A stretch of DNA of 43,505 bases from Planctomycetota bacterium (GTDB lineage: Bacteria > Planctomycetota > Planctomycetia > Pirellulales > S012-138), in the NCBI GenBank assembly GCA_024279285.1, contig JAJRRR010000266.1:1-43505 (forward strand), written 5' to 3'. Both the position numbers and the translations under genes were made by a program. The notes under the pieces were generated by a model, which was not told the origin of the DNA, did no database searches, and worked only from the letters and a program-made list of their open reading frames with translations. Position 1 is the first letter of the stretch. Each line of letters opens with the position of its first letter. Below are positions 9,657 to 19,363 of this stretch, one piece after another.

Positions 9657-9848
9657 TCCTTGCCTTTAGCACTTGTCAGCACCCGCCGAGACGGATCGGC
9701 CGCTCAACCAGGCAAAGTGCGGATTTTGCTTGATTTTGGTCAACGGGGCAAACATAAATGGTAATTGCGATCTATGAAAGACGCGCCCGGTGGGCTTTGG
9801 GCTTTAGGATTCACCTCCTTGGACTGGTGCAAGCTTGGAGAACCGATC

Positions 9849-11579
9849 ATGCGGCATCGCGTGTGTGTGGTGGGAATTTGGGCGTGGGCAGTGGTGAGTT
9901 GGTTGGTTTGGGAGGCGGGAACCCTAGCCCAGCAGGATGAGGTTCTGCACCGGGTCAAGCAGCACTTGGCAGCCGGGGAGTTTCCTTTGGCTCGTCGGTT
10001 GGTGGAGCAGTTGCCAGCGGGTCGTCGGGACGCCGTGCTGGCTCAAGTGGCCCGAGCCCAAGCCCAAGCCGGAATGTTCCGACCGGCCTTGCAATCTGCT
10101 TCCCAAATCCGCGACGACCGTTCCCGAAGCTCCCTGGTGCAAGAGATTTCTCAAGAACGATTCTTGGGCCAAGCTCCAGGAGGAGCAGCTCAAGCCGACT
10201 TTGACCAGTTGATTGACCTGATCCAAAGCACCATTGAACCGGACTCCTGGGATCCCACCGGCGAGGGCACTATTGAGCCGTTTGCCATAGCCGGCGGGGT
10301 TCGGGTGGATGCGTTGGGCACGGTGCACTCGGTTCTGGCCGAGGAAAAACAAGGGCGGCTGCTTGTGCTGCGACGGCGCCATCGGATCAGCGTCGAGCAT
10401 CGGGATGTGCTTCGCCCCAGCCCCTTGCGAAAAGTCTCTCTCACCCGATTGGAAAAAATGGTCCAGCTCCGTCTGGCCGCCGGACAGGACCTGGACGACG
10501 CCATGCGCTATCTGGCCGGACTGACCAAAGTGCAATATGTGTTCATTTATCCGGAAACGGGCGATGTGGTGCTGGCCGGACCAGCTGGCCCTTGGACCTA
10601 TGATCGCTTGGGCCGAGCAGTCAACGCCCAAACCGGACGCCCCGTGCTGCATCTGGACGATCTGGTGGTGCTGCTCCGGCTGATGCGTCAAAACCCCCAG
10701 GAAATTATCACCTGCTCCATTGAACCCAAGCGGGAAAACCTGATTCGGGTGCAACAGTACCTGGCCCAATCCAGCAAGCAGCGCCGCACTCCTGCCAACC
10801 GTCGTCGCTGGATTGAACAACTGCGTCAACGCCTGGGCATGCAACAAGTGCGATTCCGCGGCATTGACCCTCGCACCCGAGTTGCCCATGTCATGTTTGA
10901 AGCCGACTATCGGATGAAACTGCTTGGGATTGGGCTGGAGCCGGGTCCGGCCCAGGTGCCAAGCTACCTGGACCTGCTCCAAGTGCAACGCGGCCAGAAG
11001 CTGCCATCCGTGGGCATGCTGCGATGGTGGTTCAACATGAACTACGAAGCAGTGGTGGCCAGCCAGGATCGCAACGCTTATGAGCTTCGGGGACAAGGCG
11101 TGGAAGTGCTGAGCGAAAGCGAACTGCTGACCCGACAAGGCCAAATCGTTCCGGCCCAACGACGCGATCCTTGGGCAGCCGCTTTTGCCGCCAACTTCAC
11201 CCGACACTTCGACCATCTGGCCGCAGAACACCATGTCTATGCCGATCTGCAAAATGTGTTTGACCTGGCCTTGGTGTGTGCGTTGCTTTATGCGGAAGGG
11301 ATTCCCCAACGAGTGGGCTGGCACCTGACCTGCTTCGGCGATCCGGAGCAGTATCCGGTGGCCTTGGGTCCGGCTCCCAAGGAAGTGCCTTCGGTGGCCA
11401 ACTATCGGGTGCTACGCGGACGGCAAGTGGTGGTGGCCGTAAGCGGAGGGGTGTACATCACTCCGGCCCGATTCGTCGCCCCGGAAAAAATCCACACCGA
11501 CGGACAAGGCCGACTGGCCAGCCGCCACCAGGATCAAAAGCCCGAGCAAGTGCCAGCAGATGTGTGGTGGTGGGACTAG
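9849..11579 (+). CDS. DUF1598-like planctomycete protein (secreted)
   Basis: Signal-like MRHRVCVVGIWAWAVVSWLVWEAGTLA; overall resemblance (DFDQLIDLIQSTIEPDSW, FRGIDPRTRVAHVMFEADYRMKLLGIGLEP); ORF opens at 9765. Confidence 0.7.
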   Translation: MRHRVCVVGIWAWAVVSWLVWEAGTLAQQDEVLHRVKQHLAAGEFPLARRLVEQLPAGRRDAVLAQVARAQAQAGMFRPALQSASQIRDDRSRSSLVQEISQERFLGQAPGGAAQADFDQLIDLIQSTIEPDSWDPTGEGTIEPFAIAGGVRVDALGTVHSVLAEEKQGRLLVLRRRHRISVEHRDVLRPSPLRKVSLTRLEKMVQLRLAAGQDLDDAMRYLAGLTKVQYVFIYPETGDVVLAGPAGPWTYDRLGRAVNAQTGRPVLHLDDLVVLLRLMRQNPQEIITCSIEPKRENLIRVQQYLAQSSKQRRTPANRRRWIEQLRQRLGMQQVRFRGIDPRTRVAHVMFEADYRMKLLGIGLEPGPAQVPSYLDLLQVQRGQKLPSVGMLRWWFNMNYEAVVASQDRNAYELRGQGVEVLSESELLTRQGQIVPAQRRDPWAAAFAANFTRHFDHLAAEHHVYADLQNVFDLALVCALLYAEGIPQRVGWHLTCFGDPEQYPVALGPAPKEVPSVANYRVLRGRQVVVAVSGGVYITPARFVAPEKIHTDGQGRLASRHQDQKPEQVPADVWWWD

Positions 11580-11640
11580 TGCGGCTTGCGTCCTGCGCCA
11601 TGCGGCGCTCGGGATAGGCGTGAATTCTTGTTTCGGCGCC
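11579..11640 (-). repeat. dispersed intergenic repeat family 1, copy C (inverted), abutting the upstream stop codon
   Basis: gcggcttgcgtcctgcgccatgcggcgctcgggataggcgtgaattcttgtttcggcgcc. Confidence 0.7.
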
Positions 11641-11700
11641 AAGGCCCAGGGGGCTGCCTGATTTTGATATTTCCTCACCCCCAGCCCCGAAATACAACTT

Positions 11701-11741
11701 GCGGCTTGCGTCCTGCGGTTTGCGGTGCGTGAATGGGCGCG
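11701..11741 (-). repeat. dispersed intergenic repeat family 1, partial copy
   Basis: Exact 17-bp direct repeat GCGGCTTGCGTCCTGCG at 11581-11597 and 11701-11717. Confidence 0.6.
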
Positions 11742-11770
11742 CTTGGGGCATCGCTGTTGGCTATTGGCCC

Positions 11771-11820
11771 TTCGCAATTCCCCACTCGCCATTGCCATTC
11801 GCTATTCGCCATTCGCCACC
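11771..11820 (+). repeat. short imperfect tandem repeat (CGCCATT/CGCTATT)
   Basis: ttcgcaattccccactcgccattgccattcgctattcgccattcgccacc. Confidence 0.6.
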
Positions 11821-11879
11821 TACCCTTCCCCCTTGCCGATGGCTGCTTGCTGCTGGCTAGTTGTTGATCTCTGGACTTT

Positions 11880-13112
11880 TTACTTGTCTGAGCTCCTTAG
11901 GGGTTGGTTCCAGTAGATTTTGAGGTTGTGGGTTTGTCGGGCCACGGCCACGATGTCGTTCCGGCCATCGCCGTCCAGATCGGCCACGACCAGGTCCTCC
12001 ACGGCCATTTGCCCAGGCTCCAGCAAGGTGCGTTTCCATCGGCGTCCCAGGCGGTCCAGAGGATCGTAGATGCGCACTCCTCGGGGAGCCGCGGCTCCTT
12101 GGTGGTTGCGCACACCGATGACAAGCTCCTGGGCGGGATCGTCGTCCAGATTGGCACACCAGACGGCATGCCCCCACTCCAACTGGTCGTCAATCACCAG
12201 TCGTTGCCACCGCAGGGGGTATTGATCGGGCAAGTGCCAATAGACCACCACCTGGTTTCCGTGCCAGGGTTCGATGGTGGCCAGGTAGAATTGTCCAGGG
12301 GCTAGCTGGCCCACTTTGATCTCACTGGCTCCTTTTTTGCCACCGGGATTAACAAACCCGGCACTGAGCCGGATGCGGCGAAATTGGCCCTGGCCCAAGT
12401 TCCGCAACCACGAAACTCCCTCGTAGCTGGCCACCAGCAGGTCCAGACGCCCGTCGCGGTCCAAGTCGTGAGGCCAGAAGTTGTGGGCCACATGCAGTTG
12501 GTGATTGATCACGCGCCGAGGCCAGGGATCGCGTTGGGGGTTTGGGGGAATCGAGAAGGCCAGCACGCGCAAGGGGGCATCTTCAAAATTGGCTCGTGCT
12601 GTGGCCCCAGGGCCAAAAAGCGGCACCACTACAAGCTCCGCCCGACCGTCCCCGTCCAAATCCGCCCAATTGATCCGATGCAAAGTCGCCTCGCGTCCGA
12701 TGGGAAAAACTTGCCACAGATGATCCAGGCCGCGCGGGTCACGCCGCAGCCACTGAAGAGTCCCGCCAGCCTGAGTGTTGCGAAACTGCCACCCGGCTCC
12801 CAAGGCAAAATCCACCAAACCGTCGCCATCAATGTCATAAGCGGCAATGCAGACATTGTCCGGCATGGTCTGGTCCTGGACGATTAACCGCGGTTTCCAG
12901 GAGGGGTTTTCGTACCACAGCACCCGACGGCGATCCACGACCACGATGTCCACTCGGCCATCGTGGTTCACATCCACGCAGCGCACGGCGTATCCGACGC
13001 CCAAGTCGTCGGCCAGTTGTTGGGAAACCCAGCGTGGCTCTTGGGCCCAAGTGGGCCCCAAAGGCCCAAGGCATCCCATGCTCAAAGCTGCAAGCAGCCA
13101 GAAGGTTCTCAT
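11880..13112 (-). CDS. FG-GAP/VCBS repeat (beta-propeller) secreted protein
   Basis: Repeated DxDxDGxxD-type motifs (VDVNHDGRVDIVV, YDIDGDGLVDFALG, ADLDGDGRAELVV, HDLDRDGRLDLLVA, ADLDGDGRNDIVAV); signal peptide MRTFWLLAALSMGCLGPLGPTWA; RBS cggag. Confidence 0.85.
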   Translation of the reverse strand: MRTFWLLAALSMGCLGPLGPTWAQEPRWVSQQLADDLGVGYAVRCVDVNHDGRVDIVVVDRRRVLWYENPSWKPRLIVQDQTMPDNVCIAAYDIDGDGLVDFALGAGWQFRNTQAGGTLQWLRRDPRGLDHLWQVFPIGREATLHRINWADLDGDGRAELVVVPLFGPGATARANFEDAPLRVLAFSIPPNPQRDPWPRRVINHQLHVAHNFWPHDLDRDGRLDLLVASYEGVSWLRNLGQGQFRRIRLSAGFVNPGGKKGASEIKVGQLAPGQFYLATIEPWHGNQVVVYWHLPDQYPLRWQRLVIDDQLEWGHAVWCANLDDDPAQELVIGVRNHQGAAAPRGVRIYDPLDRLGRRWKRTLLEPGQMAVEDLVVADLDGDGRNDIVAVARQTHNLKIYWNQPLRSSDK

Positions 13113-13396
13113 GGTCGGCACTTCTCCGAGTGAGGGTAATAGGTGCGAACTTGGCCCGGGCCGGAGCTTGCATGCGTTTTTAGTGTTTCCGGTGCGGTTG
13201 GAAGATGCAAAAGTGTTTTGGCGAGAAAATTGGAAAATTTCCTCAAGCTCCCCTGCCGTGAGGCGAATCACCCTTTGGAAAGCTCCCCCGGGAGCCAATT
13301 TCTGAACACCGATTTGCAGGAAAAACCCTTGGCGATGGGTCCCGGATGGCGGCAAGGGGCGTTTCCCAAATCCTCGGAGGGTAAGGAGTTAAAGCC

Positions 13397-14197
13397 ATGA
13401 TCCGAAAAGTGTTGACTACAGCAGCCGTGGTCGTGGCCTTGGGCACCTTGTTTTTTGGTCGGGATGCCTGGAGCTACTTGAGCACCATTGTCTCGGATGT
13501 GCGCCAACAGGTGCGCCAGCAGGTGCCCACGGAGTTTGAGTTGCGTCGGGCCCGAAAAATGCTGGCCGATCTGGAACCTGTTATCCGCGAAAACCGACGC
13601 CGCATCGCTCAAGAGCAAGTCCGCCTGGAACAACTGGTCCAGCGAATCGCACGATTGGAGCAGAAGCTGCGCCAGGGTCAGGCGGAGATTTTGATGCTTC
13701 GGGACGATCTGGCTCAGGGCAAGCCCCACTACACCTACGCCGGTCGCACTTACTCGGCCCAAGAAGTCCGCGAAGACCTCCAGCGACGCTTCCAACGCTA
13801 CAAGACCAACCGCTCCACCTTGGAACATCTGCGTCAGGTGTATCGTGCCCGGCAAAAATCCCTCCAAGGCTTGCAAAAGCAGCTCCAAGGCATGATCGCC
13901 GCCCGAAGCCAATTGCGGCTGGAAATCGAAAACCTGGCCGCCCAGTTGGAAATGGTGCGAGCAGCCGAGACGATGAACCAGTTCCAGATTGACGATTCGC
14001 ACTTGAGCCGGCTCAAGACTCTGGTGCGTGAGCTTCAGCAGCGGATTGAGGTAGCTGCCCGACTGGCCGACCAGGAAAACGACGCCTACGAGGAAATCCC
14101 GGTCCACCAGCGTGGCGACGCTCCCGACATCGTGGAAGAAGTGACCCGATACTTCCAGCAAGATTCCACCCCCGCGGGCCAGGAGGGGGAAGGTTAA
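13397..14197 (+). CDS. membrane-anchored coiled-coil protein
   Basis: N-terminal hydrophobic segment then long E/Q/R-rich coiled-coil heptads. Confidence 0.75.
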   Translation: MIRKVLTTAAVVVALGTLFFGRDAWSYLSTIVSDVRQQVRQQVPTEFELRRARKMLADLEPVIRENRRRIAQEQVRLEQLVQRIARLEQKLRQGQAEILMLRDDLAQGKPHYTYAGRTYSAQEVREDLQRRFQRYKTNRSTLEHLRQVYRARQKSLQGLQKQLQGMIAARSQLRLEIENLAAQLEMVRAAETMNQFQIDDSHLSRLKTLVRELQQRIEVAARLADQENDAYEEIPVHQRGDAPDIVEEVTRYFQQDSTPAGQEGEG

Positions 14198-14386
14198 ACC
14201 ACGGTCTTCGCCTTGCGGCGGTGCCGCATGACTTGCAGGCACCGCCGCCCTGCCCCTTTGCGAAGCTTCGCCTTGGGCACAACTGCAACCCCACCCGTCG
14301 TGTGGTAAGTTGGAACAATGGCAGTGGGAGTCGCTCCACCAGTGCACCTTTCACCGCGGCATCGCCGCCACTGTGGGAAGCCAACG

Positions 14387-16309
14387 ATGGAGTTCACCTT
14401 TCCGCCCGGTTCTTCACCGCTTGAGGGCTATCGGATCCAACGAGGCATTGGCCACGGGGGATTCGGCGAAGTGTACTACGCCCTCAGCCAAGGCGGAAAA
14501 CAGGTTGCCTTGAAGCTCATCCGACGCAACCTGGATGTGGAGCTTCGTGGAGTGCGACAGTGCTTGAATCTCAAGCACCCCCACCTGCTCATGCTCCTGG
14601 ACATCCGGCAAGATCGGCAGGGGAACTATTGGGTGGTGATGGAGTATGTTCGGGGAGAGACGCTGGAGCGGGTGCTGGCTCGCCATCCCCAAGGAATGCC
14701 TCAAGACCAGGTGCTGGCGTGGTTCCATAGCATCGGCCAAGCGGTAGCTTACCTGCACCGGCAGGGCATCGTGCATCGGGACCTCAAGCCCGGCAATATC
14801 TTCAACGATCAAGGCACGGTGAAGGTGGGGGATTATGGCCTAAGCAAGTTCATCTCTCCCTCGCGTCGCAGCGGCCAGACCACCAGCATCGGCACCGTGC
14901 ACTACATGGCTCCCGAGGTGGCCAACGGCCGCTATGGCAAACAGATAGACATCTATGCCTTGGGAGTAATTTTGTACGAGATGCTCACCGGGGAAGTGCC
15001 GTTTGACGGGGAGTCGGTAGGCGAGATTTTGATGAAGCACCTGACGGCCCAACCGCCGGTGGAAAAACTCCCTGAACCTTTCCGCCAGGTCGTGGCTAAG
15101 GCGTTGGCCAAAGATCCCCAACAGCGGTTTGATTCGGTGGAAGAAATGCTGGCCCAATTGCCTCCACCGCCTCAGGGGGCTGCCACGGTTCAGGTGACCT
15201 CGTCGGAACCGACATCCCAGGTGGAATTGGTGCAAGGGAGCGGACCGGTGGACCCCCAGGCCACCACGGTAGTTGAGCCACCTGTAAGAGAAGCTGCCCA
15301 GGCTCCCGACTCAAGTCCTGCTTCTTCTCCACCCCGAGAGCCGATCATGAAGGCTCTGTGGCAACTCCAGCGGAAAGTGCGTCTCCGGTGGGAGCAGGCG
15401 GCCTTGCCCCTTTGGGGAAAGGTGTTGGTGCTGCTGGGACTGGTCATATTGGCGGCCATGACGGCCGGAGTGTGGATTCCGCTGGTGGTCGCGGCGTTTG
15501 TCATTTATCTGATGTACTTCGTCATCTGGCTGTGCGTGGCCGAGCCGAATTCTCCTGCACCAGCGGAAAGCTCTCCGGCTCCTGAAGCATCCGAGCCGGT
15601 AGAACCGCCACCGGTTCGGGCTCCTGCGGTGGCTTATGCCGTGCCCAGGTCCACCCAGGCCGAAAACACCGCCCCTCCCGGCTGGAAACTGCCTTGGTCC
15701 ACCTCTCAACAACAGTGGATTCATGTGTTGGGAGGGATGTGGACTGCCGGATTGGTCGTGCCCCTGCTGGCTGCGGTGGTGATGATGGTGTTTGCTCCCG
15801 CGTGGCAATGGAACCAATTCTTGTGGTTGGCATCGGTGGCCACCGTGGGCGTGTGGTTGGTGCAGTTGACCACAACAAGTTGGGACCCTCAGGTTTCAGA
15901 CAGCCTGAGTCGGCGACTGTTTTTGCTGGCGCTGGGTCTGCTTTGGGGATCTGTGGCTTGGGCGTTGCAGATGCAACTGCAAGTTTCCTTGACGCCCACG
16001 GCCGAATTGGAACCAAAGGACCTTGCCCGCTGGTACGATCTGCTGGGACGCCCCCGGTTTCAAACCCATGCGTTGTACTTGGGATTTTTGCTCGCTGCAC
16101 TTCGTTGGTGGCGGGAAAGCTCGCCCATGCGTTGGGCACGACTGAGCCTGTGGAGCGTGGGTTTGAACATCATGGCTGCCTGGGTGTTGAGCACTTTGGT
16201 GGTTCCGTTCCCTCAACCTTGGGGAATGTTCCTGGTGGGTGTGTTTTCGGCCGGACTGCAACTTACCAGCCCTTGGCACTCTCCCCAACAGAGAATCCAA
16301 GCTGCTTGA
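14387..16309 (+). CDS. Ser/Thr protein kinase with C-terminal TM region
   Basis: [43 protein letters not shown]; several TM helices in C-terminal half. Confidence 0.92.
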   Translation: MEFTFPPGSSPLEGYRIQRGIGHGGFGEVYYALSQGGKQVALKLIRRNLDVELRGVRQCLNLKHPHLLMLLDIRQDRQGNYWVVMEYVRGETLERVLARHPQGMPQDQVLAWFHSIGQAVAYLHRQGIVHRDLKPGNIFNDQGTVKVGDYGLSKFISPSRRSGQTTSIGTVHYMAPEVANGRYGKQIDIYALGVILYEMLTGEVPFDGESVGEILMKHLTAQPPVEKLPEPFRQVVAKALAKDPQQRFDSVEEMLAQLPPPPQGAATVQVTSSEPTSQVELVQGSGPVDPQATTVVEPPVREAAQAPDSSPASSPPREPIMKALWQLQRKVRLRWEQAALPLWGKVLVLLGLVILAAMTAGVWIPLVVAAFVIYLMYFVIWLCVAEPNSPAPAESSPAPEASEPVEPPPVRAPAVAYAVPRSTQAENTAPPGWKLPWSTSQQQWIHVLGGMWTAGLVVPLLAAVVMMVFAPAWQWNQFLWLASVATVGVWLVQLTTTSWDPQVSDSLSRRLFLLALGLLWGSVAWALQMQLQVSLTPTAELEPKDLARWYDLLGRPRFQTHALYLGFLLAALRWWRESSPMRWARLSLWSVGLNIMAAWVLSTLVVPFPQPWGMFLVGVFSAGLQLTSPWHSPQQRIQAA

Positions 16310-16333
16310 CCCTTGCTCTGGGAAAAAACAACG

Positions 16334-17263
16334 ATGCAACCCAACATGGAAATTGCCGCTTGGATCCTTGTTTTGGCCACTTTTGTTTTTTTGGCCATCC
16401 TTGGGGCGGTGGCGCTGTGGGCGCTTTCGCGTAGTGCCCGAAGTGGAACGGACGGTTTTGGCATGGTCGGGCGCACCTTGGGTTGGTTGTTGGTGGCTGC
16501 GGTGGTGTGGAAACTAGCCCAGTTCCCGGAGGACTTCTGGACCAGGGTACAAGAGCGCCTCGTCCAGCAACTCCCCACGGCACCAGAACGCCCATCCCAG
16601 GCACCTCCCTCGGACTCCCCCTCGGATCAACCCCCTCCGAAAGCGGAACCTTCTGGAGAACAGCCTCCGTGGGGGGACAGCCAGGGAAAGCCTTCTGCTC
16701 CCCTGCCCTCGTGGACCCGTCAGGAAAAGTGGCGATTTGAACAAGGGCAACAAGGTTGGGTGTTGCGGCGAGCGGTGCACACGCAGTTTTTTTCAGCCGA
16801 GGAGCTTCCCCGGGCTCAGCAGGAGTTGCGGCTTCGGGTGTGTACTCAACTGGCCCTGCTGGCCCAACAGCAATTCCGCCTGGATGACGAAAAGACCCAA
16901 CATCTGACCCAACACTTGAACCAATGGCCCCGAACCGAAGAACTGTTCCTCAAAGAGACTTTTCAAGAAGTGCGTCACTTTGAGCCGCCCACGGGCACGA
17001 TGTACCGCCTGCACGCTTTGCTTGAAGTGCATCAACAAGACCTGCATCGGCTGGACCAACTGGTTCAGGAGCTTCGTGCCCGAGAGGCAGCCTCTCGGGT
17101 AGTTTGGGCTTTGGGGGGGATCTGGGTGGCATTGGGTCTGGTGTTGGTTGGACTGAAGATAGATCAAGGCACCCGAGGGCGATTTCGCCGATGGTTGCAA
17201 GTTGGCGTGGGGGCCAGCATATTGGGATGGGGAGCATTGGTCCTATGGGCCCTGGGGCTATAG
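16334..17263 (+). CDS. hypothetical membrane protein
   Basis: Collinear with the kinase and sigma genes; N- and C-terminal hydrophobic segments. Confidence 0.65.
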   Translation: MQPNMEIAAWILVLATFVFLAILGAVALWALSRSARSGTDGFGMVGRTLGWLLVAAVVWKLAQFPEDFWTRVQERLVQQLPTAPERPSQAPPSDSPSDQPPPKAEPSGEQPPWGDSQGKPSAPLPSWTRQEKWRFEQGQQGWVLRRAVHTQFFSAEELPRAQQELRLRVCTQLALLAQQQFRLDDEKTQHLTQHLNQWPRTEELFLKETFQEVRHFEPPTGTMYRLHALLEVHQQDLHRLDQLVQELRAREAASRVVWALGGIWVALGLVLVGLKIDQGTRGRFRRWLQVGVGASILGWGALVLWALGL

Positions 17264-17304
17264 GAGCCCTGGTGGCCCTCCCTTTGTCCCGGTCCTGATG
17301 TCCT

Positions 17305-17952
17305 ATGGCCCCATCCGCCTCCGAAGACGATCAGCGGCTTGTTGCCCAAGTCCGCCAAGGCGACGCCCAGGCTTGGGAAGAACTGATTGCCCGATACGAA
17401 GGTCGCCTGCTGGCGTTTGTCCGCTCGCGGCTCCAGCGACCCGAAGAAGCCGAAGACATCGTGCAGGAAACTTTCGTGGGCTTTTTGACCAGTTTGCCCC
17501 ACTATGATGAATCCCGATCCTTGGAAACTTATCTTTTTACCATCGCCGCCTACAAGCTGACGGACTATTTGCGTCGTCAGGGGCGTCGGCCCACGCTTTC
17601 CCTCTCCGACGCCGCCGGAGATTCCACCACCTCTTGGCAACTCCTCTCCCCGGTCCAAGGGGCTTCCACCATCTTCGGCAACCAAGAACGACAACACCAG
17701 GAAGAACAAGTCTTGGTGAAAGCCCTGCGCAGCATCGTTTCTGCCTGGCAGGAGCGTGGAGATTGGGACAAACTGCGGTGCGTGGAGTTGCTTTTTGTGC
17801 GCGGTTTGGCCAACAAACAAGTGGCCGCCGTGCTCCAAATGTCCGAGCAAACCGTGGCCAATGTGAAGTTTGAGTTTCTCCGCAAGCTCAAACAAGCCAT
17901 CCGCCGCCAAGGCGGGACCAGCCTGATTGTGGAGCAAGGAGATCGGGCATGA
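17305..17952 (+). CDS. ECF-type sigma-70 family RNA polymerase sigma factor
   Basis: LVAQVRQGDAQAWEELIARYEGRL, EAEDIVQETFVGFL (region 2), C-terminal HTH VRGLANKQVAAVLQMSEQTVANVKFEFLRKLK (region 4). Confidence 0.9.
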   Translation: MAPSASEDDQRLVAQVRQGDAQAWEELIARYEGRLLAFVRSRLQRPEEAEDIVQETFVGFLTSLPHYDESRSLETYLFTIAAYKLTDYLRRQGRRPTLSLSDAAGDSTTSWQLLSPVQGASTIFGNQERQHQEEQVLVKALRSIVSAWQERGDWDKLRCVELLFVRGLANKQVAAVLQMSEQTVANVKFEFLRKLKQAIRRQGGTSLIVEQGDRA

Positions 17953-18371
17953 GCCAACTCCCCTTTTCGCGCGAACACCTGGAAGCCTATCTGGATGAAG
18001 CCTTGGCCCCAGAAGAAATGGCCTGCGTGGAGCAGACCCTGCGCACTCATCCTCAACTTCGGCAGGAGTTGGCCGCTATTGTGGCCTCGCGCGATCGGGG
18101 TGTGCACACCTTGGGAGCCATCTGGCGACGCAATCGCATCACTTGTCCCTCACGCCAGCAGCTCCAGTTGTATCTGGAGCAGAAGCTGGAAGAGCCCTGG
18201 GCCCAATATGTAAAGTTCCACCTCCAAATGATTGGCTGCCGATACTGTCAGGCCAACTTGGAAGACTTGAAGACTAAGGACTCGTCTGCTTTGGAAGCTC
18301 AGGAGCGTCGGCGGCGTTTTTTCCACACCAGTGTGGGTCACTTGTCGGCTTCCGGCCCGGATTCATCTTGA
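17949..18371 (+). CDS. putative anti-sigma factor/zinc-finger-like protein coupled to the ECF sigma factor
   Basis: ATGA overlap with the sigma gene; two ZAS-like halves, LEAYLDEALAPEE... and LQLYLEQKLEEPWAQYVKFHLQMIGCRYCQANLEDL. Confidence 0.65.
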   Translation: MSQLPFSREHLEAYLDEALAPEEMACVEQTLRTHPQLRQELAAIVASRDRGVHTLGAIWRRNRITCPSRQQLQLYLEQKLEEPWAQYVKFHLQMIGCRYCQANLEDLKTKDSSALEAQERRRRFFHTSVGHLSASGPDSS

Positions 18372-19363
18372 AGGCGAACCAACACGCGACCTTGCACTCC
18401 TCCGCTTAAGATTTCTTCAACAGCCTGGGAGAGTTGATCCAGGGTAAGCTCTCGCTGGGCGATTTGTTCCAGCCCTCGGGGTTTCCACGATCCGGCCAGG
18501 CGGCTCCACAGTTGCAACCTCACGGTGTAGGGACATCCGGCCGAATCCACCCCCAACAAGCCCACTCCTCGTAAGATAAACGGGTACACTCCCAAGGGCA
18601 CCTCCACCCCGGCCACCAGTCCACAGGCGGCCACGGCCCCTTGGGGCTTTAGGGATCGGACGATCACTCCCAGGGGCTCTCCGCCCAAGGTGTCCACGGC
18701 AGCCGCCCAACGGCCTGACAAAAGCGGCTTGTCCCCGGGGGCTTGAAGCACTTGGCGCGGGAGCACTTCTTGGGCCCCCAGTTGGTGGAGGAACTCTTGG
18801 GCCTGAGGCTTGCCCGTCACGGCGCTTACGGCAAACCCTTGTTGGGCCAGCAGAGCCACGGCCAGCGAACCGACCCCACCGGAGGCTCCCGTGACCAACA
18901 CCGGTCCTTGTTCCGGCTGCACACCCCAGTCCAGGAGTTTTTGCAAGGCCAGTGCGGCGGTGAATCCGGCTGTGCCCAGGATCATGCTTTCCCGAAGCGA
19001 AAGCCCCTGCGGAAGCGGCACCACCCACTGGTGAGGCACACGGACCCGTTGAGCCCAACCGCCCCAGTGCCCCCCTCCCAATTCGTATCCGGTGATGAGC
19101 ACCTGCTGACCTGGACGCAAGCGCTCATACTGGCTCTCCACCACGGTTCCCGCCGCATCTATACCCGGCACATGAGGAAAGCGGCGAACAATGCCCGGAT
19201 GCCCTTTGGCGGCCAAGGCATCCTTGTAGTTAAGCGAACTCCAGTGGACCCGAATCAACACATCCCCCTGGCCCAAATCTTGCTCGCTCACCAGCTCCAC
19301 TTGGTGGCTGACTTCTCCGTCCTGCTTACGAACTACAAAGGCCCGAATCTCCTGGCTCATCAC
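18338..19363 (-). CDS. MDR-family quinone/acrylyl-CoA reductase (YhdH/AcuI-like)
   Basis: GDVLIRVHWSSLNYKDALAAKG, PGIDAAGTV, GTAGFTAALALQKLLDWGV, VTGASGGVGSLAVALLAQQGF. Confidence 0.9.
   Translation of the reverse strand: MMSQEIRAFVVRKQDGEVSHQVELVSEQDLGQGDVLIRVHWSSLNYKDALAAKGHPGIVRRFPHVPGIDAAGTVVESQYERLRPGQQVLITGYELGGGHWGGWAQRVRVPHQWVVPLPQGLSLRESMILGTAGFTAALALQKLLDWGVQPEQGPVLVTGASGGVGSLAVALLAQQGFAVSAVTGKPQAQEFLHQLGAQEVLPRQVLQAPGDKPLLSGRWAAAVDTLGGEPLGVIVRSLKPQGAVAACGLVAGVEVPLGVYPFILRGVGLLGVDSAGCPYTVRLQLWSRLAGSWKPRGLEQIAQRELTLDQLSQAVEEILSGGVQGRVLVRLQDESGPEADK

Noticed and set aside
9924-11324. 466-aa minus-strand ORF
   Set aside because: Antisense to the DUF1598-like gene; low-complexity His/Gln/Gly-rich translation typical of a reverse-frame artefact.
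13268-14347. 359-aa minus-strand ORF
   Set aside because: Antisense to the coiled-coil gene; no domain; runs across the likely promoter region.
14387-16309. Inactive pseudokinase
   Set aside because: The VALK lysine, HRDLKPGN and APE motifs are intact; DYG instead of DFG is a tolerated variant.
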